Positions 31,152-39,607 are shown, numbered from the stretch's first letter. The stretch is 64,000 bases of DNA from Chloroflexota bacterium (GCA_027310565.1 DAIDAP010000037.1:382163-446162), one strand, 5' to 3'. Notes: generated from the letters alone by a model not told the origin. A program made the numbers and translations.

Positions 31152-31943
31152 ATGGCGGTGACGGCACCATCGGCTGAGGGCGACGGCACCGCGCTGCGCG
31201 CGCGGCTCGACCGGATCATCGCCGAAGCCGCCGCACGCAAGCTGACGGCTCAGGACCTCGTGCTCACCTCGATGCGCGAGGCCATCCTCACGGCGGCGCT
31301 CCCGCCGGGGACCCGTCTGCGTCAGGAGAAGCTCGCCGAGGCCTTCGGCACCAGCCGCATCCCGGTACGCGAGGCGCTGCGGGCGCTCGAGTACGAGGGG
31401 CTCGTCACGTCGCTGCCCTACCGGGGCTTCACCGTCACCGAGCTGGACGCGGACGACATCGAGGAGGTCTACGACCTCCGTGTCCTGCTCGAGAGCCATG
31501 CGGTCCGGCTCGCCGTGCCGCTCATCACCGACGAGGACCTCGCCGCGCTCGAGCGGCTCTACGCCGAGATGCGCGACGCCGAGCAGGGCGACCAGCAGCT
31601 CGCAGCGCGCGAGCGGTTCTACATCCGCCTGTACTCGATCAGCGGCCGGCCGCGTCTGGTCTCGCTCATCGCGCGGCTCCGCAAGGAGGTCGCCCGCTCG
31701 CTCCGTTGGCCGACGCTCCAGCACGCGCCCGAGCACCACGAGCAGTTCTTCGAGGCGATCCGCTCGGGCGACGCCGACGGGGCGGCGTCCCGGCTCGCGA
31801 ACCACTACCGCCGCGTCGCGACGCTCATCCGCCGATACCTGCGCGACGCGGCGGTGACCGCGCGGCGGCCGCCCCGCGAAGCCGGGGACGGCGTCACGGC
31901 GGGACCGGCTCGACGGGTGAAGCGTGAATCGTCTCGACGGTAA
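31152..31943 (+). CDS. GntR-family regulator, FCD type
   Basis: A 263-aa GntR regulator. The winged helix is at about residues 34-100 (TSMREAILTAALPPGTRLRQ, FGTSRIPVREALRAL), and a helical FCD effector domain follows (IEEVYDLRVLLESHAVRLA). The FCD metal-site histidines are only partly visible. The stop lies 20 bp inside the SDR gene, so the two are coupled. It probably controls its own operon and the divergent MFS-ferredoxin-P450 genes. Confidence 0.92.
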   Translation: MAVTAPSAEGDGTALRARLDRIIAEAAARKLTAQDLVLTSMREAILTAALPPGTRLRQEKLAEAFGTSRIPVREALRALEYEGLVTSLPYRGFTVTELDADDIEEVYDLRVLLESHAVRLAVPLITDEDLAALERLYAEMRDAEQGDQQLAARERFYIRLYSISGRPRLVSLIARLRKEVARSLRWPTLQHAPEHHEQFFEAIRSGDADGAASRLANHYRRVATLIRRYLRDAAVTARRPPREAGDGVTAGPARRVKRESSRR

Positions 31944-32688
31944 GGCGGTCGTCGTCACCGGCAGCGCGCACGGGATCGGGCGCGCGTACGCGGAGCGCCT
32001 CGCCGCGGACGGCGCGATGGTGGCGATGCTCGACATCGACGGCAGGCGCAACGACGAGGTCGCGGCGCGCATCCGCGCGGCGGGCGGGAGCGCGCTGCCG
32101 ATCACGACCGACGTGCGCGACTTCGCCGCGTTCAAGAGCGCGGTCGACCGCGCCGCGGCCGAGCTCGGCAGGCTCACCGGTATCGCGAACAACGCCGGGA
32201 TGCTGAACGTGGTGCCCATCACGCGGTGCGCGTTCGAGGACATCCCCGATGCGGAGTGGGACGAGTCGTTCCGTCTCAACACCAAGAGCGCGTGGTACGG
32301 CTGCAAGGCCGCGGTGCCGCACCTCCGCGCGAACGGCGGCGGCAGCATCGTGAACGTGGGCTCCAGCACGATCTTCCGCGGGGTCCCGACGCGCGCCCAC
32401 TACGTCGCCGCGAAGGCCGCCCTCATCGGCTTCAACCGCACCATCGCGCGAGAGCTCGGCAAGGACGGCATCCGCGTGAACCTCGTCTGCCCGGGCTCGA
32501 CGCTCAGCGAGGAGGACCCGAGCGAGGCGACGGTACGGATGCGCGAGGAGGTCGCGAAGACGCGCTGCATCCCTCGCCTCGAGCGGCCGGCGGACCTCGT
32601 CGGCACGATGTCGTTCCTCATGTCCGACGACTCGGCGTTCATCACCGGACAGACGTTCCTCGTCGACGGCGGGAGCGCGATGCACTGA
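31924..32688 (+). CDS. Short-chain dehydrogenase/reductase
   Basis: Classical SDR of 254 aa. The cofactor motif TGSAHGIGRA is at about residues 12-21; DIDGRR at the end of the second strand suggests NAD. NNAG follows, and the catalytic Ser and Tyr-Lys lie in NVGSSTIFRGVPTRAHYVAA. The start GTG overlaps the end of the GntR gene. It ends convergent with the ABC permease gene. Oxidation or reduction of an alcohol or ketone made by the neighbouring enzymes is likely. Confidence 0.93.
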   Translation: MNRLDGKAVVVTGSAHGIGRAYAERLAADGAMVAMLDIDGRRNDEVAARIRAAGGSALPITTDVRDFAAFKSAVDRAAAELGRLTGIANNAGMLNVVPITRCAFEDIPDAEWDESFRLNTKSAWYGCKAAVPHLRANGGGSIVNVGSSTIFRGVPTRAHYVAAKAALIGFNRTIARELGKDGIRVNLVCPGSTLSEEDPSEATVRMREEVAKTRCIPRLERPADLVGTMSFLMSDDSAFITGQTFLVDGGSAMH

Positions 32689-32704
32689 CGCCGGCCCACC
32701 GGCG
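32689..32704. terminator. Short stem-loop after the SDR gene
   Basis: CGCCGG-CCCA-CCGGCG is a perfect 6-bp stem starting at the base after the SDR stop codon. It lies in the 60-bp convergent gap before the ABC permease stop. It lacks a T-tract, so termination is uncertain. Confidence 0.4.
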
Positions 32705-32748
32705 TTCGGCGGCGGCCGCGCCGCGCCGGCGTGGTGTCGCGCCGCGAC

Positions 32749-33573
32749 TCAGTGGTGCAGGTCCGGGCGCCAGACCTCGAAACGCCGCTCGACGACGCGG
32801 ACGAGCTCGCCGATGACGACGCCCAGGATGCCGAAGATGACGATGCCGAGCATCACGCGCGCGGTGTCCAGGAACGTCCCGTACAGGCTGATGTAGAAGC
32901 CGAGCCCGCGGTTGGCGGCGAGGAACTCGGCGCTCACGACGCCGACGAGCGCGCGGCCCGCGCCGATGCGGACGCCGCTGATGATGAACGGGAGCGTGCT
33001 CGGCAGGACGACGGTCCGGAAGGCGAGCCACTGCGATCCGCCGAAGCTCCGCGTGATCTCCAGGTGCTTGCGCGCGGTCGTCTGCACTCCGTTGAAGGTC
33101 GTGACGACGACGGCGAAGAACGTCCACAGGAAGACGACGATGACCTTCGACTCCATGCCGATGCCCGCGACCAGGATGATCAGCGGGATGAGGGCGACGT
33201 GCGGCATCGCGTTGAGGCCGGCGAGGAGGCCGCTGAAGAGGTAATCGACACGGCGGAACCAGCCGATGAGCAGTCCGAGCGGGACGCCGAGGACCAGCGA
33301 CAGCACGAAGCCGATGGCGAACTCGGTGAGGCTCAGCGAGACATGGGGCCAGAGCTCGCCGTTCGCGATGTCCGTCGCGGCCGCCTGCCAGATCGCCGAG
33401 GGCGTGCTGAGAAGCGACTTGCGGTACAGGCCGAGCTGCGCGGTCGCCTCCCAGATGAGGAGCACGCCGACGAAGCCGATGAGTCCGTAGAAGACGCGCT
33501 CCCCGAGCGCGCCGCGCAGCCGCGCGGGCGCGCCGGCCGCCGGACGCGCCACGAGCGCCGGGCCGCCCGTCAC
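32749..33573 (-). CDS. ABC importer permease, SsuC/TauC type
   Basis: A 274-aa inner-membrane permease with about six helices. The coupling loop EITRSFGGSQWLAFRTVVLP followed by SGVRIGAGRALVGVVSAEF is the EAA motif of the nitrate/sulfonate/taurine group. The GTG start overlaps the ATPase stop. Together with the permease at 34364-35227 it would form a heterodimeric pore. Confidence 0.92.
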   Translation of the reverse strand: MTGGPALVARPAAGAPARLRGALGERVFYGLIGFVGVLLIWEATAQLGLYRKSLLSTPSAIWQAAATDIANGELWPHVSLSLTEFAIGFVLSLVLGVPLGLLIGWFRRVDYLFSGLLAGLNAMPHVALIPLIILVAGIGMESKVIVVFLWTFFAVVVTTFNGVQTTARKHLEITRSFGGSQWLAFRTVVLPSTLPFIISGVRIGAGRALVGVVSAEFLAANRGLGFYISLYGTFLDTARVMLGIVIFGILGVVIGELVRVVERRFEVWRPDLHH

Positions 33574-34364
33574 GAGGCGCGCCCCTGCGACGCCGTCTCC
33601 TCTTGCCGCCCGGCGAGGAGACCCCAGATCCGCTCTCCGTAGTCCTGGAAGAGCGGCGTCCGCTTCACCGAGAGCTCCCGCGGACGCGGCAGGTCGATGG
33701 TGATGTCGGCGATGACGCGGCCCGGCCGCGCCGCCATGACGACGACGCGATCGGAGAGGAAGACCGCCTCGTCGATCTGATGCGTGACGAACACGACGGT
33801 CTTGCGCGCCGCGTTCCAGATCCGCAGGAGCTCCGCCTGCATGAGCTCGCGCGTCTGGGCGTCGAGGGATGCGAACGGCTCGTCCATGAGCAGGATCGCC
33901 GCGTCGACCGCGAGCGCTCGCGCGAGGTTCGCGCGCTGCTGCATGCCACCGGAGAGCTGGTACGGGTACTTGTCCCCGAAGCCGCCCAGACCGACGAGGT
34001 CGATGAACGGCTGGACGCGCTCGCGCGCGGCCTTGCGCGACACGCCCGCGCAGACGAGGCCGTACGCGACGTTGTCCGTCACCGTGTACCAGGGGAAGAG
34101 CGATGCGTCCTGGAACACCATCGCATCCTCACGGCCCTTCGCGACGCGGTGGAGCTTGATCTCGCCCGACGTCTGGCGGAGGAGGCCGTTCACGATCTTC
34201 AGGAACGTCGACTTGCCGCAGCCGCTCGGGCCGAGCAGGCTCACGAAGGCGCCGTCGGGGACGTCGAGGTCCACGTTCTCGAGCGCGAGGAGCCGCTTCC
34301 CGGACTGCCGGTCGCGGTACTCCATCTGGACGCCGCGCGCGGAGAGGGCGAGGTGATGTTCCAT
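33570..34364 (-). CDS. ABC importer ATP-binding protein, SsuB/TauB type
   Basis: A 264-aa ATPase with Walker A GPSGCGKST, signature QLSGGMQQRANLARAL, Walker B AAILLMDEPFASLDAQT and H-loop VTHQIDEAV, typical of SsuB/TauB/NrtD. The first base of the ATG overlaps the stop of the upstream permease (TGATG). It energises uptake of the ligand probably bound by the lipoprotein at 26303-27376. Confidence 0.93.
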   Translation of the reverse strand: MEHHLALSARGVQMEYRDRQSGKRLLALENVDLDVPDGAFVSLLGPSGCGKSTFLKIVNGLLRQTSGEIKLHRVAKGREDAMVFQDASLFPWYTVTDNVAYGLVCAGVSRKAARERVQPFIDLVGLGGFGDKYPYQLSGGMQQRANLARALAVDAAILLMDEPFASLDAQTRELMQAELLRIWNAARKTVVFVTHQIDEAVFLSDRVVVMAARPGRVIADITIDLPRPRELSVKRTPLFQDYGERIWGLLAGRQEETASQGRAS

Positions 34365-35227
34365 CAGGTCGTCTCCTCGAGGTCGAGGCTCGGACGCCAG
34401 CGCTGGAACCAGCGCTCCGCGTAGCCGACCGCCTCGTACAGGATGATGCCGAGCAGCGTGACGAGGACGACGCCGAACATCATGCGATCGCTCTGCAGCG
34501 TCGCGGCGGCCTTCGCGATCATTACGCCGACGCCCTGCGTCTGCGCGTAGAACTCCGCGATGATGACGCCGGCGAGCACGCGCCCGACGGCGATGCGGAG
34601 GCCGCTGATGATGAACGGGAGGGTCCCCGGGATGACGAGCGACGTGAAGATGCGCGCCTCCGATGCGCGGAAGCTCCGGGCGACGTCGAGCAGCTGCCGC
34701 TCGACCGTGCGGACCCCCTCGACCGTGGCGACCATGATGGTGAACACGGCGCCGAGGAACACGATGAGCATCTTCATCTCCACGCCGAGCCCGACCCACA
34801 GCACGACGAGGGGGATGAGCGCGACGCGCGGGAGCGCGTTGAGGAAGTTCAGCCACGGGTCGAAGGCGTAGCTGAGCCTGCGGTACCAGCCGATGACCAG
34901 CCCGAGCGGCACCGAGACGATCACCGCGAGCGCGGACCCCACGGCGAGCTCGACCGAGCTCACCCGCACGTCCTCCCAGAACCGGGCGCGCTGCAGCTCG
35001 GCCCATCCGGCGATCGCGACCTCGCTGGGCGACGAGAAGAAGAACCGATCGACGATGCCGGCGTCGGCGCCGAGCTGCCAGACGGCGAAGAACGCGACGA
35101 TCCCGAGGAGGCTGAGCACGAGCCGCTCGTTCCGCCGGTACCAGCGCTGCGCGGCGCTGCGCCTGCGGCGCTGCCGCGGGAGGACCGTGCGGAACGTCGG
35201 GCCGTCGGCCGTCGATGCCCGCGCCAT
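34364..35227 (-). CDS. ABC importer permease, SsuC/TauC type (paralogue)
   Basis: A 287-aa permease paralogous to the one at 32749-33573; shared blocks are IPLGLVIGWYRR-like text, NALPRVALIPL and the EAA loop DVARSFRASEARIFTSLVIP. A basic N-terminal tail of about 35 residues precedes the first helix. The ATG at 35227 gives this tail; the next upstream gene ends 4 bp before. Two unlike permeases flanking one ATPase suggest a heteromeric transporter. Confidence 0.92.
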   Translation of the reverse strand: MARASTADGPTFRTVLPRQRRRRSAAQRWYRRNERLVLSLLGIVAFFAVWQLGADAGIVDRFFFSSPSEVAIAGWAELQRARFWEDVRVSSVELAVGSALAVIVSVPLGLVIGWYRRLSYAFDPWLNFLNALPRVALIPLVVLWVGLGVEMKMLIVFLGAVFTIMVATVEGVRTVERQLLDVARSFRASEARIFTSLVIPGTLPFIISGLRIAVGRVLAGVIIAEFYAQTQGVGVMIAKAAATLQSDRMMFGVVLVTLLGIILYEAVGYAERWFQRWRPSLDLEETT

Positions 35228-35231
35228 CCGC

Positions 35232-36242
35232 CTACCCGAACCGCGCCCGGAGGCGAGGGAGCACAGCGGAGCCGAAGAGCTCGAGGAAGCGCATCTGGTC
35301 CGGACCCGGGGCGTGGAAGACGAGGTGCGTGAAGCCGTAGGCGACGTAGGCGGCGATCTGCTCGACATGCTCGTCCGGGTCGTCCGACACCAGCCACCGG
35401 CTCGCGGCCCGCTCGAGCGGCAGCGCCGCCGCGCGGCGCTCCATCTCGCGCGGATCCTCGACGCCGACCTTGTCCTCCGCCGGGAGCGCGAGAGCGGCCC
35501 AGTGCCGCGTGTCTTCGAGCGCCCGCCGCCGGTCGCGGTCGAACGAGACCTTCAGCTCGATCATCCGCTCGAGGGCCTCGGGGTCCCGACCCGCCCTGCG
35601 GGCGCCGTCCGCGAAGGCCGGAAGGAGCGTGTCCGTGTAGAGCGCCTCGCCCTTGCCGCTCGTGACGATGAGCCCGTCCGCCGTACGACCCGCCAGACGC
35701 GCCGCCGACTCCCCCGACGCCGCGATGTACAGCGGGATCGGCCCCTTCGGACGGTCGTACAGCGTCGCGCTCCGCGTGTGATAGAAGTCGCCGTCGTGCG
35801 TGACCATGTCCTCGGTCCACAGCCGGCGCATGAGGCCCACGGCCTCCTTCAGGCGCGCGAAGCGCTCCTTCGCGTCCGGCCAGGCGACGCCGGTCGCGGG
35901 CACCTCGTTCAGCGACTCCCCCGTGCCGACGCCGAGGAGGACGCGGCCGGGATACAGGACGCCGAGCGTGCCCATCGCCTGGGCCACGATCGCGGGATGG
36001 TAGCGGAACGTCGGCGTGACGACGCTCGTCCCGATGGCGACGCGCTCGGTGCGCTCACCGAGAGCGGCGAGCCACGCGAACGAGAACGGGGCGTGCCCGT
36101 CGGTGTGCCTCCAGGGCTGGAAGTGGTCCGACACCACCACGCTGTCGAACCCGATGCGCTCAGCGGCGATCGAGAAGTCGAGCAGCGCGCGCGGTGCGAA
36201 CTGCTCCGCGGACGCCTTGTAGCCGTAGCGCATCCGCGTCAT
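35232..36242 (-). CDS. fgd: F420-dependent glucose-6-phosphate dehydrogenase
   Basis: LLM-fold enzyme of 336 aa that matches the mycobacterial FGD along its whole length (YGYKASAEQFAPR, VSDHFQPWRH, LYPGRVLLGVGTGESLNE, HLVFHAPGPDQ). Catalytic residues Asp39, His40, Trp44 and Glu109 occur at the same numbers as in the M. tuberculosis enzyme. The phosphate-binding set appears one position earlier (Lys197, Lys258, Arg282). It should oxidise glucose-6-phosphate and make F420H2 for F420-dependent reductases. Its place between importer and amidohydrolase genes (4-bp overlap with the latter) suggests it supplies reductant to this pathway. A related sugar-phosphate substrate is possible. Confidence 0.9.
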   Translation of the reverse strand: MTRMRYGYKASAEQFAPRALLDFSIAAERIGFDSVVVSDHFQPWRHTDGHAPFSFAWLAALGERTERVAIGTSVVTPTFRYHPAIVAQAMGTLGVLYPGRVLLGVGTGESLNEVPATGVAWPDAKERFARLKEAVGLMRRLWTEDMVTHDGDFYHTRSATLYDRPKGPIPLYIAASGESAARLAGRTADGLIVTSGKGEALYTDTLLPAFADGARRAGRDPEALERMIELKVSFDRDRRRALEDTRHWAALALPAEDKVGVEDPREMERRAAALPLERAASRWLVSDDPDEHVEQIAAYVAYGFTHLVFHAPGPDQMRFLELFGSAVLPRLRARFG

Positions 36243-37627
36243 GCGGCGTGGCCGGCCGCGCGCGTCGCCTGCCGGCCGTACCCCTCCTCGAGCTGGAGCC
36301 GGCCGTCGTCGTAGATCGCGCGGCCTCGCAGGAACGTGTAGCGCACGACGCCCCGCACGCTCCGTCCGGCGTACGGCGTCCATCCGCACTTCGAGAGCAC
36401 CTCCGCGTCGGCGATCGTGTGCGTTCCGCGCGGATCGGCCAGCACGATGTCCGCGTCGGCCCCGACGCGCAGCGCGCCCTTCCGCGGATAGAGCCCGAAG
36501 ATCCGGGCCGGCCGGGTCGCCGTCGCGTCGGCGACGCGCTCCAGGCTGAGCTTCCCCGCCGCGACGTCGGTGAGCAGGAGCGAGAGGTAGAACTGCTCCG
36601 ACGGCGTGCCGGTGTGCGCCTTCCATCCGTCCGTCCAGCCCGGCTCCTTCTCCTCGCGCAGGTGCGGGGCGTGATCCGTCGCCATGATGTCCACGGTCCC
36701 GTCGCGGAACGCTTCGTACACCGCGGCCGAGTGGTGCGGCGCGACGTAGTACGACAGCGCGTAGGAGCCGAGGCGCTCGATGCTCGCCCAGTCGTTCCCG
36801 AGCCAGAAGCACCACGGGTTGGCCTCGGCCGTGACGCTCTGGCCCGCGGCCTTCGCCGCGCGAAGCATCTCCACGACGCGGCGCGTCTGCGTGTGGAGCA
36901 GGTGGAGGCGCACGCCGGTGGCGGCCTGCAGGCGCAGGAGCACGGCGACCGCCGTGTCCCAGATGACGCCGTCGTCGTGCGCGTACGCTCTCGCGTACGC
37001 CCGGAAGTCGCGCTCGCCGCGCGCCCAGTACTCCCGCTCGATGGCGTCCATCAGCGACTGGTCGTGCGGGTGGATCATGAGCGGCAGGCCCGTCCGCCTC
37101 ACCGCGAGCATCCGCGTGTAGAGCTCGCCGTGCTCGTGCAGCCCGATGCCGGGCATGTGTGGGTACGAGCGGCCGGTGTCGACGACCATGAAGATCTTGA
37201 ACGCGAGGATCCCGCGGTCGGCGAGCTTCGGGATCTCCGCGAGCTGCACGCCCGACGCGTTCACGTTCCAGTCGAACGACGCCCGTCGGCGGTACGTCTC
37301 GATCATCGCGTCGAGGTGCTCGGCGGTCGTCGGCGGGGGGCTCACGTTCGGCATCGCGACCGACGTCGTCACGCCTCCCGCGGCGCACTGCTTCGCCATG
37401 GTCTCGAGGTCCTCCTTGTGGGTGAACCCCGGCTCGCGGTGGTGCGAGTGCATGTCGATCAGCCCAGGGAGCGCGACGAGATCGGCGGCGTCGATCTCGC
37501 GCCCACCCCTGGGGAGCGAGCCCGCCGCTCCGATGGCGCTGATGCGCTCTCCCTCGAGCGCGATGTCCGCGCGTCTGGTGCCGTCTTCGAGGACCGCCGT
37601 GGCGCCGCGGATGACGAGGTCGCTCAT
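36239..37627 (-). CDS. Dihydroorotase/hydantoinase-like amidohydrolase
   Basis: Metal-dependent cyclic amidohydrolase, 462 aa. The first metal motif DMHSHHREPG has the dihydroorotase form DxHxHxRxPG. FKIFM holds the lysine that is carboxylated in hydantoinases and allantoinase; MIHPHDQ and LHLLHTQ give further ligands, and ATDHAPH the catalytic Asp. The C-terminal part closes the small beta domain. The ATG start overlaps the hydrolase stop; the gene overlaps fgd by 4 bp. It may open a hydantoin-, dihydropyrimidine- or allantoin-like ring. A pyrC housekeeping role is less likely because no pyrimidine biosynthesis genes are nearby. Confidence 0.88.
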   Translation of the reverse strand: MSDLVIRGATAVLEDGTRRADIALEGERISAIGAAGSLPRGGREIDAADLVALPGLIDMHSHHREPGFTHKEDLETMAKQCAAGGVTTSVAMPNVSPPPTTAEHLDAMIETYRRRASFDWNVNASGVQLAEIPKLADRGILAFKIFMVVDTGRSYPHMPGIGLHEHGELYTRMLAVRRTGLPLMIHPHDQSLMDAIEREYWARGERDFRAYARAYAHDDGVIWDTAVAVLLRLQAATGVRLHLLHTQTRRVVEMLRAAKAAGQSVTAEANPWCFWLGNDWASIERLGSYALSYYVAPHHSAAVYEAFRDGTVDIMATDHAPHLREEKEPGWTDGWKAHTGTPSEQFYLSLLLTDVAAGKLSLERVADATATRPARIFGLYPRKGALRVGADADIVLADPRGTHTIADAEVLSKCGWTPYAGRSVRGVVRYTFLRGRAIYDDGRLQLEEGYGRQATRAAGHAA

Positions 37628-38571
37628 GTCGCTCCTCCCGGGCTTCCGTCGATGTAGCGCACGCCCGACGCGGATCGCACCTCGATGTCACCGTCACGGA
37701 GCACGAGCGCCCGCAGCCACTCGACCATGAGCGGGATCACCTGCCCGGCGTACCGCGTGTACGCCTCGTAGTGCGTCGTGTTCCGCTGCATCACGAGCTG
37801 CTTGGGCACCGCGGCGGCCTCGTAGAGCCGCTCCGCGTGGTCGGTCGGCGTGACCGCGTCGTCCGCGACGCCGATGACCATGAGCCCGCGCACCCGCGGC
37901 GCGTGGTCGATCGGCCGGTACTCGAGGAGGTCCTGCGCCGCCGCGAGCGGCACCGCGCTCGGGATGCGCGCGTCGACGTCCGCCTTCACCGCGGTCGCGC
38001 GGCGCTCGGGCGTCTCGATCATGATCCCCTGCCGCGGATGGACCGTCGTGCCCGTGCCGGTGGCGGCGCGGGCGCGGCGGTCGTCCTCGACCGCCGCGAG
38101 GAACGCGACCCACTCGTGCTCGGCGCGCATGCGGTGCAGCCAGTCGCGTCCGTCCGCCACGGGAACCTGGCTGATCGTGGCGCGCATCAGTGGCTCGTGC
38201 GCCGCGACGAGCACCGCGTTGCCCCCGCCCGTCCCGCCGCTGCCGAAGACCGCGCCCCGCGATGGGTCGACGTCCTCACGCGAGCGCAGGTACGCGATGG
38301 CGCTGCGCCAGTCGGCGAGCTGCCACGCCGGGCTCAGCGTGCCGCGGTCGCCGTCGCTCGCCCCGAAGCCGCGGTAGTCGAAGACGAGCACCGCGAACCC
38401 CGCGTCGGTGAAGGCCTGGTGGTACGGCCGGTAGAGCTTCGCGTCGGCGAGGCCGAGCCAGCCCGGCCCCTGGGCGATGAAGGGCAGCCGGCCGGCGGCG
38501 GCGTCCGGGCGATGCAGGAAGCCGCGCAGACGGACGCCCTCGCTCCAGAAGTCCACCTCATCCGTCCGCAC
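37624..38571 (-). CDS. Alpha/beta hydrolase, DLH/acetyl-xylan-esterase-like
   Basis: A 315-aa alpha/beta hydrolase (FLHRPDAAAGRLPFIAQGPGWLG start, LVFDYRGFGASDGDRG). The expected nucleophile elbow GxSxG is replaced by GSGGTGGGN, so either the Ser two residues earlier or the Thr would have to act. The late acid (GVADDAVTP) and histidine (NTTHYEAY) regions are recognisable. First gene of the operon to the ABC importer; starts at GTG and is divergent from the third bicupin gene. Confidence 0.83.
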   Translation of the reverse strand: MRTDEVDFWSEGVRLRGFLHRPDAAAGRLPFIAQGPGWLGLADAKLYRPYHQAFTDAGFAVLVFDYRGFGASDGDRGTLSPAWQLADWRSAIAYLRSREDVDPSRGAVFGSGGTGGGNAVLVAAHEPLMRATISQVPVADGRDWLHRMRAEHEWVAFLAAVEDDRRARAATGTGTTVHPRQGIMIETPERRATAVKADVDARIPSAVPLAAAQDLLEYRPIDHAPRVRGLMVIGVADDAVTPTDHAERLYEAAAVPKQLVMQRNTTHYEAYTRYAGQVIPLMVEWLRALVLRDGDIEVRSASGVRYIDGSPGGAT

Positions 38572-38586
38572 CGTGTTGGCTTTATA

Positions 38587-38611
38587 CAGTGAGTGGAGAC
38601 AAAATGCACTG
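38587..38611. promoter_or_regulatory. Divergent promoter region with CAGTG/CACTG repeat
   Basis: The 52 bp between the hydrolase and bicupin genes are AT-rich for this genome. CAGTG (38587-38591) and CACTG (38607-38611) form an inverted repeat, and TATACA at 38583-38588 could act as a -10 element toward the bicupin gene. AAAGG precedes the bicupin GTG at 8-nt spacing. Confidence 0.3.
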
Positions 38612-38623
38612 AAAGGTATTCAG

Positions 38624-39607
38624 GTGACCGACTTCTACCGCGGCTGGCTGCGGCGAAGCGCCGAGCTGGAGGACCGGCTCGCGCGGGCGCCGGTCGTCGC
38701 GCGGGCCACAGCGCTGCGCTGGGTGGAGACGGCGCAGGACGCCCGGACGGCGGTCGTCATCGGCGAGGCCGCCGGATTCGCGACCTCCGGCACGACGCTC
38801 CAGAAGGCCGAGATCCCCGCGGGCTGGCACACCGGCAGGCACGCACACGGCGAAGAGGCGATCCACGTCCTCGAGGGCGTGGGCTTCGCGGTCGTCGACG
38901 GGGCGCGCTACGAGTGGAAGCCGGGCACGACGCTCCACATCCCGTACCGCGCCGAGCACCAGCTCGTGAACACCGGTCCGGGGACGGCGACGTACGTCTC
39001 GGCGCACACGATGGACCTCGACCTCGCCGTGAAGCTCGGGCGGCTGATCCAGCACGAGGAGAAGGGGCCGGACGACGGCGCGCTCGGGGCGCGCTTTCCC
39101 GCCCAGGCCTCGCAGCACGCGGCGGACGGGCGCCGGATCGCGCTCCACCTCGAGGACGCGATGGACGAGAACGCCCGCCGCCTCTCCGGGATCGCGCATC
39201 CCGTCGCCGGCGCGGACAAGGGCGCGCACCGCCACGCGGGCATCTGGATCCTCATGGGCGGCGCCGAGAGCCCGACCGACGAGACGAACGGCTTCCGAGC
39301 GAAGGCCGTGGCGATGTCCACGATCTTCGAGGAGTCGCCGCACTCCGCGAGCCACAGCCACACCCATACGGAGGCGATGCTCTACGTCCTCGAGGGCCAG
39401 GGCTACTCGCTCATCGACGGCGTGCGGCACGACTGGCGGGCGGGCGACGCGGTGCACATCCCGCCACGCATGACCCACCACGGTCACTTCAACGATTCCG
39501 ACGCCCGCGCGCGCACGCTGCGCATCGAGTTCGGCATCCGCTACTTCTACGAGGCGCTCTGGAGGGGCTACCAGAAGGTCAAGGACCGGCCGTCAGGGCG
39601 CCACTAG
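38624..39607 (+). CDS. Bicupin-type cupin protein
   Basis: A 327-aa protein with two cupin domains. The first reads AGWHTGRHAHGEEAIHVLEG with HIPYRAEHQLVN, the second SASHSHTHTEAMLYVLEGQG with HIPPRMTHHGHFND; both hold full metal-binding histidine sets. The GTG at 38624 is preferred for its AAAGG site and the start of similarity. It is the third bicupin in 21 kb and closest in layout to the one at 24197-25240. Its operon partner is unknown; what follows is a gene remnant on the other strand. Confidence 0.87.
   Translation: MTDFYRGWLRRSAELEDRLARAPVVARATALRWVETAQDARTAVVIGEAAGFATSGTTLQKAEIPAGWHTGRHAHGEEAIHVLEGVGFAVVDGARYEWKPGTTLHIPYRAEHQLVNTGPGTATYVSAHTMDLDLAVKLGRLIQHEEKGPDDGALGARFPAQASQHAADGRRIALHLEDAMDENARRLSGIAHPVAGADKGAHRHAGIWILMGGAESPTDETNGFRAKAVAMSTIFEESPHSASHSHTHTEAMLYVLEGQGYSLIDGVRHDWRAGDAVHIPPRMTHHGHFNDSDARARTLRIEFGIRYFYEALWRGYQKVKDRPSGRH

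Noticed and set aside
36239-37627. Housekeeping dihydroorotase pyrC
   Set aside because: The DxHxHxRxPG motif fits, but no pyrimidine biosynthesis genes are near and the FKIFM lysine context and importer operon favour a catabolic hydantoinase-like role. Not excluded outright.
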